The notes beneath the pieces are model-generated. The model had not been told where the DNA came from, did no database searches, and worked only from the letters and a program-made list of their open reading frames with translations. Source: Eremophila alpestris peregrina (lineage: Eukaryota; Chordata; Aves; Passeriformes; Alaudidae). From it: a stretch of 64,000 bases of DNA. This document shows, piece by piece, positions 47,586 to 60,765 of this stretch; the stretch's first letter is position 1, and the number at the start of each line of letters is the position of its first letter. The stretch is taken from assembly GCA_009792885.1 (NCBI GenBank), contig WMCF01000055.1:1565831-1629830 (forward strand). The letters run 5' to 3'. The position numbers and the translations under genes are program-made.

Positions 47586-49822
47586 CCAGACAACTTACAT
47601 TTTCTAATGATATAGCCCCATATCTTTACTTATTTGTGTTTTTATTATATTCTGATATTTATTATCAGCTTAGGGACCACAAGGTACAACTCAGTGTTTT
47701 CATGAAAATCTGGATGGGTCTCATAGAAGAGATGATGTTAAAGAACAGCCACAGCTTTGTTTTTGAAATCTGGGCTTGTCACATATATATTCTGTCTCTG
47801 GAGGATATTATGATACTATTGAAACTTTGTATGAAACAGTGACATTTATTTTATTTAATAATAGGAAAAAATCCTTCTATAAAAAACCCCCATAAATTCA
47901 AAAAGGGCTGAGAAAATCACTGCTAACATTTTATGTGAAATAAAGGGCCAAAAAAATGGATGAGGACCAAGAACTACTAGCAGCACTTCAGGATCCATTA
48001 ATGCAGAGACAGTTACAAGATTAGGCCATAATTATCTAACATAATACCAATTTAAATAAACAAGCATTTCTTTTACTATTCCCATTGGAAGCAGCTTGCA
48101 ATTTTACAAATGCTAGAGCTTTCTTGTGAAAACCACTGCAAAACTCTCAAAGTGAAGGAAAGAGGTAAATTGGCTTTAAAATTCTACCATCTGGAGACAA
48201 TCTGGAAAATTGGTCTTTAGAACAGATAATAATAATACTTAAAAAAGCTGTCATCTAATTTTCAGCTCTGACTGCTGTTCTCAGTGCAGTCTAGGTTGGA
48301 ATATGGCAAATACTTTTATTGGATTCTTGTTCCTTAATAACAAGCATGATACCTTTGGTATATGTTCATGATTTGTGGTTTTGCAGCTTGAAAATTTAGC
48401 TGCACAGTTTTCCTTTCAAAATTTTTATAAATGAAAGAAATGCCTGAAATGGCAAAGAAGAGAAAAAAGAAATTGGATTAACTAAGCAACAACAACACCA
48501 AAAAAAGTCAGATCTTCAGTGTTACTGTTATAACGAGATACGTATAGAGCCATAAGATTTGTCCCATTGACAAAGCTGTGAGTAAAATATATTCATTTAA
48601 AGTTAATTAAAAATATCTGTATTAAAATATGGCATGTATATTTCTGGGTCGTAATTGGTTATAGCTCCCAAAGAGAATGCAGATACATGAGGTGAAATAC
48701 CATATCTGATGCAAGGGGCATTTACCTGGCATGAGACTGGTAAATTATGGTGTGGCCAACCTAATATCTTGGCAAATTGCTGTCTGAATTAAAATTTAGC
48801 AGAAACATTGCGTTCTTCAATAGATAATCAACAAATAAGACACATTGTGCTGTTCTTTGTCTTTTATGTCTCTAGTGAATGGGTTTCTTTCAGAGATCAT
48901 ATCAGCACATTGCAGAGGCTGCACAAGTGTTAATAAGCACTTTGCTGAATTTTTGAAGACTGCAAAACAGAGCTGCAAAGTGCATATATTAACCCTTGGT
49001 TGCCAGGTAGCGCAGAAATTGTCAGGGGAGCTCTGCCAGTGCCACTTTTAAGTCCCCTGCCATGCTTCTGGGTCAAGGAAGGTCTCTCCTCTCCTCTTCT
49101 TCCTCCATCTCATGAACTGGGGCACGTCTCAGGCTTCTTGCTTGATCTGCCCAGCATTTAAATTCAGCAGTAAATGTGTGAATCATAAAATGTGTATGCT
49201 GAGCTCAACCTGTAGATCTGGCCTTGGGATTGTTTCTAGGGCATCCGCTTCAGGGAAGCTGAATCACCCCTTAGGATCTTTGTGCTGTGACACAGAATCT
49301 TTGTGCCATGCTCTGGCTTCTGAGGCTTCCTGCTGGCCTCTCTGGACCCTGTCTCTGAAGAGCAGTGTGTTTGAGAGCGCTGAACATTTTGCTGGAGATG
49401 ACAAAAATGGCCTAGTTCTAAACATGAGGGAGTTTTGTGTGCTCTGCACTTTGCTTGGCACTGCAGCTTTCCTTGGCAAAAGGCATGGGGTCCTGTTCCC
49501 ATCTGTCCTACCCTGGTATGACTTTGTTGAAATGAGCTGATCTATACCAGCAAGGGTTTGACCCATTGCAGCCTGGGTGCAGAGGAACTAAGAAAATCTA
49601 CCTGCATATTGATGAGGGAATGAAACAATGAGTGCTGGGGTTGGTGGTGTCACGAGGAGGAGCACAGCTATTTTAACCTAATCCATCAGAGTGAATAATA
49701 AATATGAACGAACTGTATGGAATTGTTAGGGTTTGTTTTTCTTTCCCTGTATGGTAGCCCTTGCCTCGGGGTGATTTTATGATGATCCTCTCTTCCCTAA
49801 TTGTCTGCTCTATGCCCAGAAA
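47586..49822. other. Non-coding, no feature recognised
   Basis: AT-rich unique-looking sequence with no recognised repeat. The 142-codon frame at 49112-49540 is overlapped by two antisense frames of 88 and 100 codons and has no recognisable domain. Confidence 0.6.
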
Positions 49823-50584
49823 TGGTTGCTGGAACTTTAAGGTGGAAGAGATGTGAGCCTTGGAGCTCTTGCGCTGGCTTTTCAAAAGCCTCTCTGCCAG
49901 GTGAGCCCTGGGGACAGTGGTTACTTTGTTGCTTACACATCTTGGCTTTTTGTTAGCTTAGGAAAGGTTTTCTTCCCCTTTCCCTGGCCTTGGAGACTGC
50001 AATCCTTCAGCAGCTTTTGTGTTTTTTTTCTTGACCCATTCCGCTCGGTTTTGGTCTGAGGTCAGACAGCTGATGGAAGAGGATCAGCCGGGACTGGTGA
50101 GGGGGTGCTCCACCTCAGCCACACCTCACATGACCCAGCCAAAGAAAGGACCCACCTTCTTCTGTGGCAAGGAGGAGGCCAATATCAGAGATTTACCAGG
50201 TTCCCATCTGTTTTTGCCCAAGCTGCTGTGTGAACCTCTTGTTATTTCTTCCCTGATACAAAGGCTGGGCACCATTTTGTTTCCCCCACCACTTGGTTGG
50301 CTGTCTTTTTCCCTTTCCCTTGAATTTTGGTTGTTTTCTTTCTTCTTTCTCTCTTTTTTTTTTTTTTTTTTTGTTTTTTTTTTTTTTTTTTTTTTTTTTT
50401 TGGGGTTTTTTTTTTGTTTTTTTGTTCTGCTGTGGGGATTGTGTGTATATGTGTGGGGTAAGGTTCTGACAATTCAATATCTAGCATTTATTCATTTTTT
50501 TCCCCGTCATGTGGACGTTCAGTTTGTCAATAAACAGTTGGTTTTTTTCACTTTCATCCACTAGTATTCATTTTCTCAGTGTCA
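49823..50584 (+). mobile_element. Possible solo LTR (762 bp)
   Basis: Proposed limits start TGGTTGC and end GTGTCA (TG...CA), flanked by GAAA at 49819-49822 and 50585-50588, a 4-bp duplication of the kind gammaretrovirus-like elements make. An AATAAA (50529-50534) lies about 50 bases before the end, and the interior has several CpGs (for example near 50042 and 50088). It contains a very long T homopolymer. An 11-bp direct repeat TTGCTGGAACT at 49826-49836 and 50593-50603 nearly coincides with the limits. No internal retroviral genes are present. The identity is inferred from structure only. Confidence 0.42.
50354..50423. repeat. Long T homopolymer, briefly interrupted by G
   Basis: About 70 bases, almost all T, with single G or GGGG interruptions. 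It encodes artificial poly-Phe or poly-Lys frames on the two strands. The true length is likely unreliable in the assembly. Confidence 0.9.
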
Positions 50585-53500
50585 GAAAGGGATTGCTGGA
50601 ACTCCATTTTTTGTTAGAGTAGACACTCGTTCCAGAGTGTTCTCTTCCTAAACTTGTCTCTAAACTGAGAGAACCCTGAACCACCCTTCCTCTTGCTTTC
50701 CCCTTGTCTTCTTGCCCTGGCATAGTCCTGAGCTTTATAGGAGTTAGCATAGATCCCAACAGTGAATTTTGGTGTAGCCTTTTAAGATATCTCATTGTGG
50801 TTAGGCTTTTCTGCAGGGGAATGAAATCCCTATGTATATATTAACATTTAAGCCCCTTTCAAGGCTTTTTTCATCTGGCTTCAGAGATGAGAGAAAACGG
50901 TTTGGAAATCACATTATTGGTTATTGATGTTGCTTTTTTTACCTCCTGGCAGCTATCAGTAAGCAATATTAATGAAAATGGAAGGGAAGTCTCCTTTTCG
51001 TGGGGATGTACCTTTCAAGTTAGTGAAAATTGCTGACTTGGAGCCTGGTGTTAGAGAAAATAAAAGCTCTTCATAGGTTGTGCATTGTGGCTTTACATGT
51101 GATAAACAAGGCAGATCTTTCAGGCAGAACACTCACAGTATTGTTCAAGTTGTACAATTTATTTTTTATAAGTAGTTGGAGTAATTTTATCCACAGATAA
51201 TAGCTAGGTTTTTATCCTTTTTAGAAAAAAAGGTATCTGATATGCTATGACACATCACCAGTGCCCGGGACTCAGGTTAAAGAAAATTCTAAAATCACAT
51301 ACATACTTTTGGGTAACTGAATTTCTGTTAGGCCTGAACACTGTTTTTTCTGGAGCCTGGTTTCTCAGTAAACACCTTCTGAATGTGGCTTCCAATCAGG
51401 ATTTGAAAATTTATCAGACCATTCCTTACTGTGAGTGAGAAGACATGGGTTAATTCATTAGTTGGGATTTTTTCACTATCTTACACAGGAGAAAAGTCTC
51501 TTCTTTGCTTTGGAGCTGACGCACAAGTTATGTGTATATATGGGAAGAGTTGTCAAGATGACTGTCAGTTAACCAGGCTAAGCCAGATAAGGTGTCTGTA
51601 CAGACTGATTTTCAACCCAGAGAATAAATATGAGATAGATTCAGCAATTCCATCTGAAAGGCTACAGTTTGCTTGGAGATGGTTTCATGTTTCCTGCAGA
51701 AATTTTTCTCCCTGACAACTCTGGAGGGCAGCATTACACTTCGGATGACAGAAGGCTTGCTTTTAGCTCCTTCATTAATAGAAAAAATGAAGAAGTGAAT
51801 CGATTATATTTAAAAAAAAAATACATGTGTGTGGGAAGGAACACAGGAACAAAATGAATGAGAGAGAAACAAGCCAAGTAAAAAAGTGAAAAAAACACTA
51901 ACCCAGAATACAGGAGTGGGGTGGGGAGGAAGATGTATTTGCTTTTGGGTTTGTGCTGTCTATTCCTTACACATTCCTTCAGAGTGTGTATAGTTCCAAA
52001 GAATTGACATCGTCCTGGATGTGCTATACTGGATAACCTCTTGAAATGGAAAACTACTATTATCTTAACTTCTCCATGATGATCTATTAATTTTTGCCAA
52101 TCCACCTTCTCACCTTGTATGTTTCTATACAGCCATTTGGAATATTCATTTTAAGCCACAGCTATTAAAAGATTAAATTGGAAGCCTGTTTTACCTGCAA
52201 GTAGCCTCTTGAAACAAGCTGCATAAGCACCCTTCAAGTCCTGCAGTGCCTCATGAGAGCTGTATTAGCAATGGCCAAAGGCAGCAGGGAGGAGGACGAG
52301 ATTGAAAGCCCTCTCCCTTCCCTTTCCCCACTCCTCTCTTTTATTTCCTTTTTTTTTTTTTTTTTCCTTCTGTGTCATCTTTTTGTAGCTGCCACTCTTA
52401 GTTGTCTTTATCTGTTTCAAACCTGAGTTGTACCTTCCACCAGGGAAAGTGGCCATACAGCCTCACTGCCAGGTCAGGGATGTGAAAGCATGTGGTGGCT
52501 TGCAGTGATTCCCCCTGGGTTCCACCAGGCTGCTGCTGACTGGCACAATCCATGTGCAGCCTTTTCCTACAGGTTTTCCCTTCATAACTTCCTGTTAGTT
52601 CTAGCCATGGTTGTCAGAGACTGGGAAAGGTAATCTGTTTCAAGACAGGTATTTTTACCTCTTGAGAATACTTATTGGAATTTTCTCCTTTGCACCTACC
52701 CAGAGCAAAAAACCCCTTGGTTTAGCTCTAGGTTTGAGTGACTGGGGTGTAACAATGGTCCAGAGTATGTTGTCAAACTTTCTGTAAATGAGCTTACATC
52801 ACATGAAGCTGTGGTACTTCTTAAAGAGGTAATCAAAGTAATCACAATCCAGAGGTGGGTCTGAATATGGATGCTCAAAACTATTTTTGTTTAAAGCCTG
52901 CCTTATTATTGAAGCTGAAATTCAGAACAGTTCCCTTCCCATGTGATACCTTTCTCTCAGTATCTGGTTTGCCTCAGGCCATTTCATGTCAGTGTCCTCT
53001 TTGCCTGACTTGTAAGAATGTTCAAGTGCAGTTCAGGATTACAATGATGATGCTGTGGAAATGGCATTAGAACAAGCTCCTGGGATTTGTGATGGTTGTT
53101 ATGTTGTCCAGAATGTTGTCTTCATGGACATCAGTTCTGTTAGCTTAACCAGAGTCACATAGGAACTTGGTAAAGGAAACTTTTCTTTTCCTGAATAGAC
53201 TTTATGACTCTAGAAAGCCACACCTTTTCTTTCTTTTTTTTTTTTTTTTTCCTCCAGAATAACTTAGTTTGGGACAAATTTCTCAGGCTGGAAATAACTT
53301 AAGGGAAAGACAAAAAAATATCTTGGGTGATGAGGCCAAGGTTGGAGGTATCTTTTATGTCAGGTGAGACCTGGATCATTGACAGTCTCAGGCTTTGTGT
53401 TTGCTTTCACTTGTTTATGAAAAAAATAATCCCAGAGGTTAAGACTTCTCTTGACATAATACACAAAATTTTTTTGACATTTCCAATGCTTTCTCATGGA

Positions 53501-53755
53501 AAGTAAGAAGCAGAACTAACCTGCAGCCTGTGAGAAAAAGGTGCTCACACTTGAGCACGTGGATTGTGAGAAGGTGTGATCAGGTGAGAGGCTTGAACAG
53601 AGAGAGAAAGAACTCTTGATTCCAGAGACAGAAGAAAAGAACTTGCTTTTATACCAGAACATCCTTAAAAAACATGTACTTCATAAAATAATGACCCCCC
53701 TTGCAAACAGTTCAGGGAATACTGCTTTGCTTGTGGGATGGGCTCATGTTGCAGC
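50585..53755. other. Non-coding, T-runs only
   Basis: No gene or interspersed repeat was recognised. T homopolymers lie near 52350-52366 and 53227-53250. Short frames at 51431-51857 and 51734-52105 overlap on opposite strands and look random. Confidence 0.6.
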
Positions 53756-54222
53756 AGGTTTGGGTGGGACTGTTACTCATGAAAATTAGAACCACTTTGG
53801 AGAAATTCACAGAGAACTGTTTCCCATCAGAAAGGCTCCATGGTCTAGCAGAAGTGACTTCTCTCCCTAAGTGAACTAAAGAAAGGTTTTTATAAGTGAC
53901 AAACTGACTGAAATCCTCATGTTTTGTCTCCCTGCACTGTGGGTAGAAAAGAGAGAAGGGCTTGGAGGGGGGGAGAAAAGTGTTCTAAAAGTTTATTTTA
54001 GTTCTCATTATCCTCTTTCAATTCTGTTAATAATTTTTCTTTATACCTTTTAAAATTTTGAGCCTGTTTTGCCCTTAGATTGTTTTCTCCTAATCCTTTT
54101 CTCACCCCATGAGCCTTTAATTTCTTATTCTCTCCCCTTCCTCTGCTCAGCTATAGCAGAGGAGAATGAGTGAATGATTTTTTGTGAGTTCACTGGCATT
54201 TGGCCAGCATCAAACCACAACA
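53756..54222 (+). mobile_element. LTR-like fragment of an endogenous retrovirus (possibly ERVL type)
   Basis: The sequence resembles a passerine LTR: GAAAGGCTCCATGGTCTAGC, AGAAGTGACTTCTCTCCCTA, CATGTTTTGTCTCCCTGCAC, then a TTTAT-rich stretch, CTCACCCCATGAGCC, CCTTCCTCTGCTCAGC and an end at TCAAACCACAACA. The final ~80 bp aligns with 40490-40566. The left end is not defined; TGTTACTC near 53770 is one candidate start. The family call is from general resemblance, without a database match. Confidence 0.5.
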
Positions 54223-57200
54223 CCTATGTTTCAAAATGTCCTGAGGTTGTGCCTCCCAGCTGATCACATCTTACTCCAGCTGTTTTCAGTTCTCCTCGCT
54301 GTTTCTATGATAAAGTATTTGAACTTTGGATGCTGTCCCCCACTATCTTAGGAAATATTAGCAGTGCTGTATGCACAGTACATTGGTTCCTTAGCTGCTC
54401 CAAAACTTAGACAGAAGTGAACTAGAGATTTGCTGGCAGTTTGTGAGCCAGGAACCAGAAGAGAGGGAAGCAATCCAATTTCTGTGACACCTTATTAGTA
54501 ATATTTATTGCACCTTGACTCACATGGCATTGTTCATTCATCAAGCTTGTACTAGGTGTTGAGAGTTCCAGGGCTGTATCAGTCTAACAAGGCAAAATTT
54601 TGTTCCTCTGCTTAATATTTTGTTTTCTATTTACCACTTGCCTTTAAAACAAACCTTATCATTTCATCAGCACAAGGGATATTATTGTTGCAGTAATCTT
54701 ATTGATTGGGTTTTATCTAATTTCCAGAGAAATGGCATCTTTAGCTAAATGGCAATGCTTGTTGATGGAATGGGACCTCAGCTTTCAAAAATGCATACTT
54801 CATGACAGGATTTAGTGTATTCCTTCAACATATTGCAGCTTTTCTTGAGCCCAGTATGCAAGGCATAATCATTTTATGAATGAATACAGCATTTCCTGTG
54901 AGATATTGAACAACGATTGACAACTAGTACCAAAATGTATCCCTTTACAGTGAATGCCAGTGAAAACATAAAGTATGTACATTCAGCTATGGGGAAAAGT
55001 ACTACTCAGTGTGAATTCAGATTGCTGGGACAATAATCAGTCTGTCACAGTTGGTAAAATTCCAATCAGATGGTGTTGGAAGCAGTAATAAGATTTGGAT
55101 GGCTCCAGGACTGCTCTCAGAGCATACTGGTAGGCATTTGCCTGGTGACCTTGTTCATGATACCAATCCATTAAAGCTCCAAGCAAATATTCTTTCCTCA
55201 TGGGGTACTGATGCTGTGGGAAGGCAAACAAAATGTTCTTATGGAGGGAAAGTTGCTTGGAGTTAACAGCAATAAAGCAGCACTAGACAGGCAATGGTAA
55301 ATAACACTTTCTAACTCTCTCCCTTTAACTCCAGGTTTGCTCTGGGTTAGATGTCTATGGGCCCGTGTGTACTTTGGGTATCCTGACACAGCATAACCAG
55401 GCAGATAGAAATTCACTCCTGGAATATGAATGGACACAAATCATTAATTTTGTCACAGCATGATTCTTGTACTGTCCTCTGCAGAAAAGGCCATATTGTG
55501 GTTTGTTTTTCCTTTCCCTAAGTACCACTTTCCCACTTTCCTGATTAGCTTCACTTGATGCTTGTTACCTGTTGACAGTGAAGTCCCATATGCATTTGGC
55601 AAGTCCACCTCTGGATGTCTAGGGTAAATTTTTCTTGGCTATGGTGAGGAAGGCTCCTGTGCTTGGTTGTGTTGCATTGGTGTCTCTCTCAGTGCGAGAC
55701 CTTCTGAGCCCTCAGGGTTCTCATACAGACACCCTCTGCTCCACTGCTGTCTTCTGCAGCTCCCATGGGAGCCCTGAACTAGGCAATCACTCATCTTTGT
55801 CCAAGGAAAAAGCTTCTCTGCTTTCTTTCCAACATTGGGATGGGGGTGAAGGGCATGTGGTAGATAACTTCAGCTTCCGAAATACCTGTCTCTGTAAAGT
55901 GGCAGCACACTTCCCCTTCCCCCCATTGTTAGGTATGTGCTTTTGCAAGGCTGTTTGGAACAGATTTCAGTCAGGAGAAGCTGAGGAAGTTGCCTCACTT
56001 TGGGGAAACTAAGTACAGTCCTGTTCTTGTACTGTATAACAAGGGGCACAAGCTTAAAAGCCTTTTTAATGAAGAGACACATCTCCAAATGTAGATAAAA
56101 AGCATGCTGGACAAGCTCTTTTCCCTTTCTAAAATGGAAACCATGGTGTTTTTGGTTTTTTTTTTTTTTGTGTTCTCTCCTCCACCCCGCCCCCCACTCC
56201 GTTTTATCTCTTAGGGCAGGTGATTGCCCTGGAAGCTACAATAGTGTTTTAGGGCTGCAGTGGTTTAGAGATTTTCTCTACTTTATTACATTTATTTTCT
56301 ACTTAAAAAAAAAAATCCTTAATTAAAATATTTTCCTATTGTTTGCTCAGCTTCAAAGAACTAAAAGATTTTGCACTGTGGATGGAAATGCAGAGGTTAT
56401 ATTGGGGTTTAGAGTTCTGCTCACACAAAATTAAATTTTTACACTTAATTAAAACTGAAGTTTTGTTTGTCTGGAGTAGCACATGTTTCTGTTTTTTGCC
56501 AGGTCAAAGTGTGATCTGAAGCAGAAGATGAGGTTTCTGTGACACAGAAGTTGGGGAAACTAGGTTAGACCTTGGGAGATTTACAGTTCTGGAAAGCAAT
56601 AAAGAAGGTTCTCTGCTGCATCAATACTTTTCTCCTGTCACTTAAACCCATCAAGGTTAAAAAGATTGCCCCATCTGAAAGAACATGGAGCCATTTCTGC
56701 TATCCACATATATAGAGAGGGTAGGCAGCTGGGATGAGAATTAGAGGACTAGAGGCAATTCCCCTGCTCCAAATAAATGGATAATAAATCAGAAACTGGT
56801 AACCAGAGCCTGTAGCAGAGGATGAAGTTTTATTTTAATCTTCTTCAGAAACTGTCCAGCAGCTGAGCAGATATTCTTCTGAAAACTTTAACCAGAAACT
56901 AGCTTAATGCTGGAGTGGCCATGGCCATTTTAAAGTGGAATGCTGGGATCTAGGACTTATTTTATATCTGGGGTTGATTTTGCTATGTCATACTTTGAGC
57001 TCAGATAGTATGGAGATTTTCCAGAAGGAAACTCCTTTGTTCCCAGGGATTTCTGACTTTCTATGACTTACTTACATTGGTCATCAGTCCTTGCAGGGAT
57101 TGGATCACAGACACCACTGGGATGGAACACAATTGTTTCCGTTAAACACGCAGGAGCTTTTTATGTTGTTGCTGTTTACAGCTGAGCAGGAGACTAACCA

Positions 57201-59009
57201 ACATGCAAACAAATGGCTGAGCAGGGTGTTTCTTGCTCTTATCACAAACAGTCTCACTCATCCCACAGCAGCCCGTGTTGGAGTTGCCAATGAGAGCATT
57301 CTCACATGAGTATCTCTGGTCTGATCCTTTGGTACGTGTGCACTTTCACATGCAGGTGATAAGGCTGAGCAGCACTCATCTCTACAGTCCTCTCTCTGTG
57401 TCAGCCTGCTCAACAGCAAACAAGGAGATTGGTGACACACAGGACACACATCAGGGCTCTGTGTGACTGCTGGGAGGTGTGTCCTCTGGGAATGACAGGT
57501 GTTCATAATGTAGGCTACAAAACTTGTTGAACCTTTTGATGAATACGCTTGAAGTGTTTGTCAATAAACCATAAGGAACAAACAGAGGGTGATATTATTA
57601 AAAATTCAGATAAGTGTACATTTTAATTATTGTTCCCTTGCTTCCTGTGGGGTTTTGGCGTGGGAAATAGAAGCATTCATTGACGTGGTAAGATCTGTTT
57701 AAAAATTGTATTTTGAAGATTGCATACAAAAGGATTTTGGGGAATAAAAAGTTACCAAATGACATTAATTTTTAATCAAAACAATTGCTCCTGGAGATCT
57801 CGGAATGTTTTTTTTTTTTTTAATGGAAACCAAACTGTGAATAAACTCCATTAAAAAATCACTAATTAGAGTGTGGGATTTTTTGTAATAACTAGTGTGT
57901 TCAGGGAATATATATATTTGCAGTAGTTCTGTAGGTGCTTGTATGAGTAGGAGTAACAGCAGGGGGAAATCTGCACAAAGGACCACTGCAGATTTACTTC
58001 CTGGTACTTTTTAAAGTGAGTGCAGCATTTTCCAAGTCCTATTTCTTGTTTGTTTTGCAGAATGATATTCCGGTATCTCTTGGAAGGTGCCTGCTATTAA
58101 CACTTCTATCAGAGCTCAGTTCCAGGCTTTGGTTCTGAGTGGTGTTTCTGTGATGGGTCCTTGGGAGCTGGTGCTCCACTGCATGGCCCATGGGGAGGCT
58201 CCCATGGTGTAGCTCTTCTTGCAATGTTCTTGTATGTGGTAAAGGTAGAGACCTTCCTGTCTGAGCCTTTAGGATGCTCAATAACTCTTGTTGCTGGCCA
58301 TCAAAAATGCTCCTTTGTGAACTTGGCTACTTTAGACACAGGGAAATGTGCCTGGTGGAGAGGGGCTAGATGTGGTGGAGAGGGGCTAGATGTATTTTTT
58401 CCAAAGGAATCACTGACTGGAGCCTGCATGGCTCCAGTGCGTACCCATTGTGTGTGGCAGGAAACCAAAAATTGCTGTGTGGGACAGGAGAACCTACAGA
58501 GGGGGAGCCCTGCTCACCTGACCTCAATGTCTCTGCTTGCAGGGCTTGGGACTTTTTAGGATTTCGCTGTAGAAGGGTAGCTAGAAACCAGCTTGTGCAT
58601 ATTAAGATTTTGAAATATTTCAGTGCTGTGTTTTGTTTTTTTTTTTTCTTCTGGATGCTGATTCTGGAATGTATTGTGTGAACTAGCACTGATTGCTGCT
58701 TAATTAAGTGTTAATGAATCAATTAACCACTCAATCATGATTTGATTTGAAACACGTTGAATGAGTAGTTTTTAGCCTAGTGAGCAGCAGCACTGCATCT
58801 GGCACAACGTACTTGATCCAGGCACATCAGCACTATTCTATCACCGGGGTGAAGACAGAAACTGAAATTATGCCATCTCCCTGATGGTTGTAAAAAATCC
58901 TTTTGTGGTCAATGAGACTCTCCTTGGCTGTAGGGAAGCACTTTTTTCTCTAACTTGTTTCTGCTGGTTCTTTTGAAAGACTTGACACCCAATGACTTAT
59001 AAATCAATC
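54223..59009. other. Non-coding, no feature recognised
   Basis: Unique-looking sequence. A T-run lies at about 56155-56169. Frames such as 55635-56012 (125 codons) and 58161-58559 (132 codons) lack domains and are opposed by antisense frames. A perfect 20-bp tandem duplication at 58353-58392 is listed separately. Confidence 0.6.
58353..58392. repeat. Perfect tandem duplication, 20-bp unit
   Basis: TGGTGGAGAGGGGCTAGATG occurs twice without a gap or mismatch. Identity of both copies suggests a recent slippage or repair event, or an assembly artefact. Confidence 0.92.
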
Positions 59010-59148
59010 ACCATTCCTGGAAGTCTTGAGAAAACATGCAGATGTATTGTTTAGGGACATGGTTTAAGTTGTGGACATGAAAGTGTTAGGTTAGTGGTTG
59101 CATTTGATGATCTTAAAGGTCTTTTGCAACTTTAATGATTCTATGATA
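59010..59148 (+). mobile_element. CR1 LINE 3' terminal fragment, plus strand
   Basis: ACCATTCCTGGAAGTCTTGA, TTTAGGGACATGGTTTAAGT, TTAGGTTAGTGGTTGCATTT, GATGATCTTAAAGGTCTTTT and an end at AATGATTCTATGAT. This is the last ~140 bp of CR1 with its typical 3' octamer-like terminus. Confidence 0.88.
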
Positions 59149-60649
59149 GTTGGATAAATTGTAATGCATGCTTGGAAAGTGTCATTCCCAAAGTGATTGA
59201 TGAACTTGTGCAAACAGGGCTAAGCCCCACATAAATTAGTCTTGAACAAATAAGTTAGAGATTAAATTAGTTAAGTTGTTAACTGTTACTGATTTATTTC
59301 TTTGCTTCTCCTGCCATGCAGTTCAGAGTGCCTGGGTCACGCTGATGTATCTTTTCCTCATGTTTACATATTCAGTGTGGTATTTATATTGTTTTTGTAC
59401 TGGTGAAAGTGTGCTTGCAGACTTCCCAGCCACAGCAGCCAGAATGCTGTACACATTCCCATACAACATGTGTACATGTGTGTGTGATTCCACTCTGAAG
59501 TCAGAGTCAATCAGCCAATAACAAGCTCCAAACATATTGCCTCTGCTGTGCTACCACCTAATGAATGGGCCTGTAAGCTTCAGCATAGTGATTTTGCTTA
59601 TCTAGAGGTTTTGGCATTTCAGTAAATAGATGTATTTTCTATTTGAAGCATTTTGAGCCATCTCCTCTTTTAGCTCTGCTTCAATGATGGGGAAGGTAAA
59701 CTAAAATCCCACTATTCAGCCCATGATATTGCAGTGGCAGGTCCCTTTGAAACTCCTTGGAATAGGAGTGTTTGCTTTAGAGCTCTATGTCATATTGAGA
59801 TCTATGGAGAGACATTCTTTGCCAGAGAGATTTATAAAGGGCATCATTTAGCTGCAGCTTCCAGTCAATATGTTTCCTTCTTCTTGACACAAAAAACCCA
59901 ATAGTTTTAAAATATTTAAATACAACTCTCCCTTTAAAAACAAAACTAGTATTCTATCTCTTGTGGAAAAAAAATCTAATGAAAATTGATTGGACAGCAG
60001 GACCTGACTGAAATTACTGAATTCTTTTGTCCATTAAATCAGAAATAGCAGAATAGAATGAAAAGGAAGAAAATGTGAATAGTTTTTAATATATATATGT
60101 ATATATATATATGTATATATAAATATACAGTTATTTTTGGTGAGAATAATATAATAATACTCCAAAATACCTACCTCTGTTGAAGTCAGGCCTATGGGTC
60201 CTAGCAAAGTAGAGTCACTGTTTTGTTTCTTGAAAGACTACATAAGCTTTTAGGTTTTTCACAGGGTATTTACAAGAACATGTGATACCTAAAGCATTTT
60301 TAAGTCTCAGAGAATTATTTTTGTGTAGGGTGTGAAAAATGAGACCTGTGTAAATGATTTCATGGGGTTGATTCTGGAATTAAGCTTGTTAACAAAAACC
60401 CCCATTGTTCTTTTTTTTTTCCCCTCTCCAACTGATTATCCAGCTATTTGAAGACTGTGTTTTAATTAGCTGTATGTTGAATGTATCTCACAGGGCACTG
60501 GGAACTAGCCAGAAGGATCAGAGTGATCAGTGTTTAAAATCTCATTACAAAAATTACTGATGACTTTCTTGCTCTCCTACTGCTAAGATTTAGACTTACC
60601 TTGCTTATCAAAGTGATTTTTGAACAATTTAAACCTGATCACAAAGTAG
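59149..60649. other. Non-coding, with an AT microsatellite
   Basis: No gene or interspersed repeat was recognised apart from the simple repeat at 60088-60128. Confidence 0.6.
60088..60128. repeat. (AT)n microsatellite with GT interruptions
   Basis: Runs of ATATATATAT separated by GT, about 40 bases in all. Confidence 0.9.
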
Positions 60650-60765
60650 TTTGGGTTGAAGGGGACATATAAAGGTCCAGTCCAACCCCCTGCAATAAGC
60701 AGGGGTGTCTTCAGCTAGACCAGGTTGCTCAGAGTCTTGTCCAACCTGATCATGAGTTATAATGA
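60650..60765 (-). mobile_element. CR1 LINE fragment, minus strand
   Basis: TTTGGGTTGAAGGGGACATA, AAAGGTCCAGTCCAACCCCC, TGCAATAAGCAGGGGTGTCT, TCAGCTAGACCAGGTTGCTC and GTCCAACCTGATCATGAG are the minus-strand reading of the CR1 3' region. The right edge is blurred and may extend toward the T-run at 60846-60860. Confidence 0.82.

Noticed and set aside
49112..49540. 142-codon plus-strand open frame
   Set aside because: Two antisense frames of 88 and 100 codons cover the same bases and none shows a recognisable domain.
50019..50564. 181-codon plus-strand open frame
   Set aside because: Much of it is poly-phenylalanine from the T homopolymer at 50354-50423; the antisense frames are poly-lysine for the same reason.
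60088..60128. AT-rich alternating tract as a replication origin or matrix attachment site
   Set aside because: It is simply an (AT)n microsatellite; no further sequence evidence supports a function.
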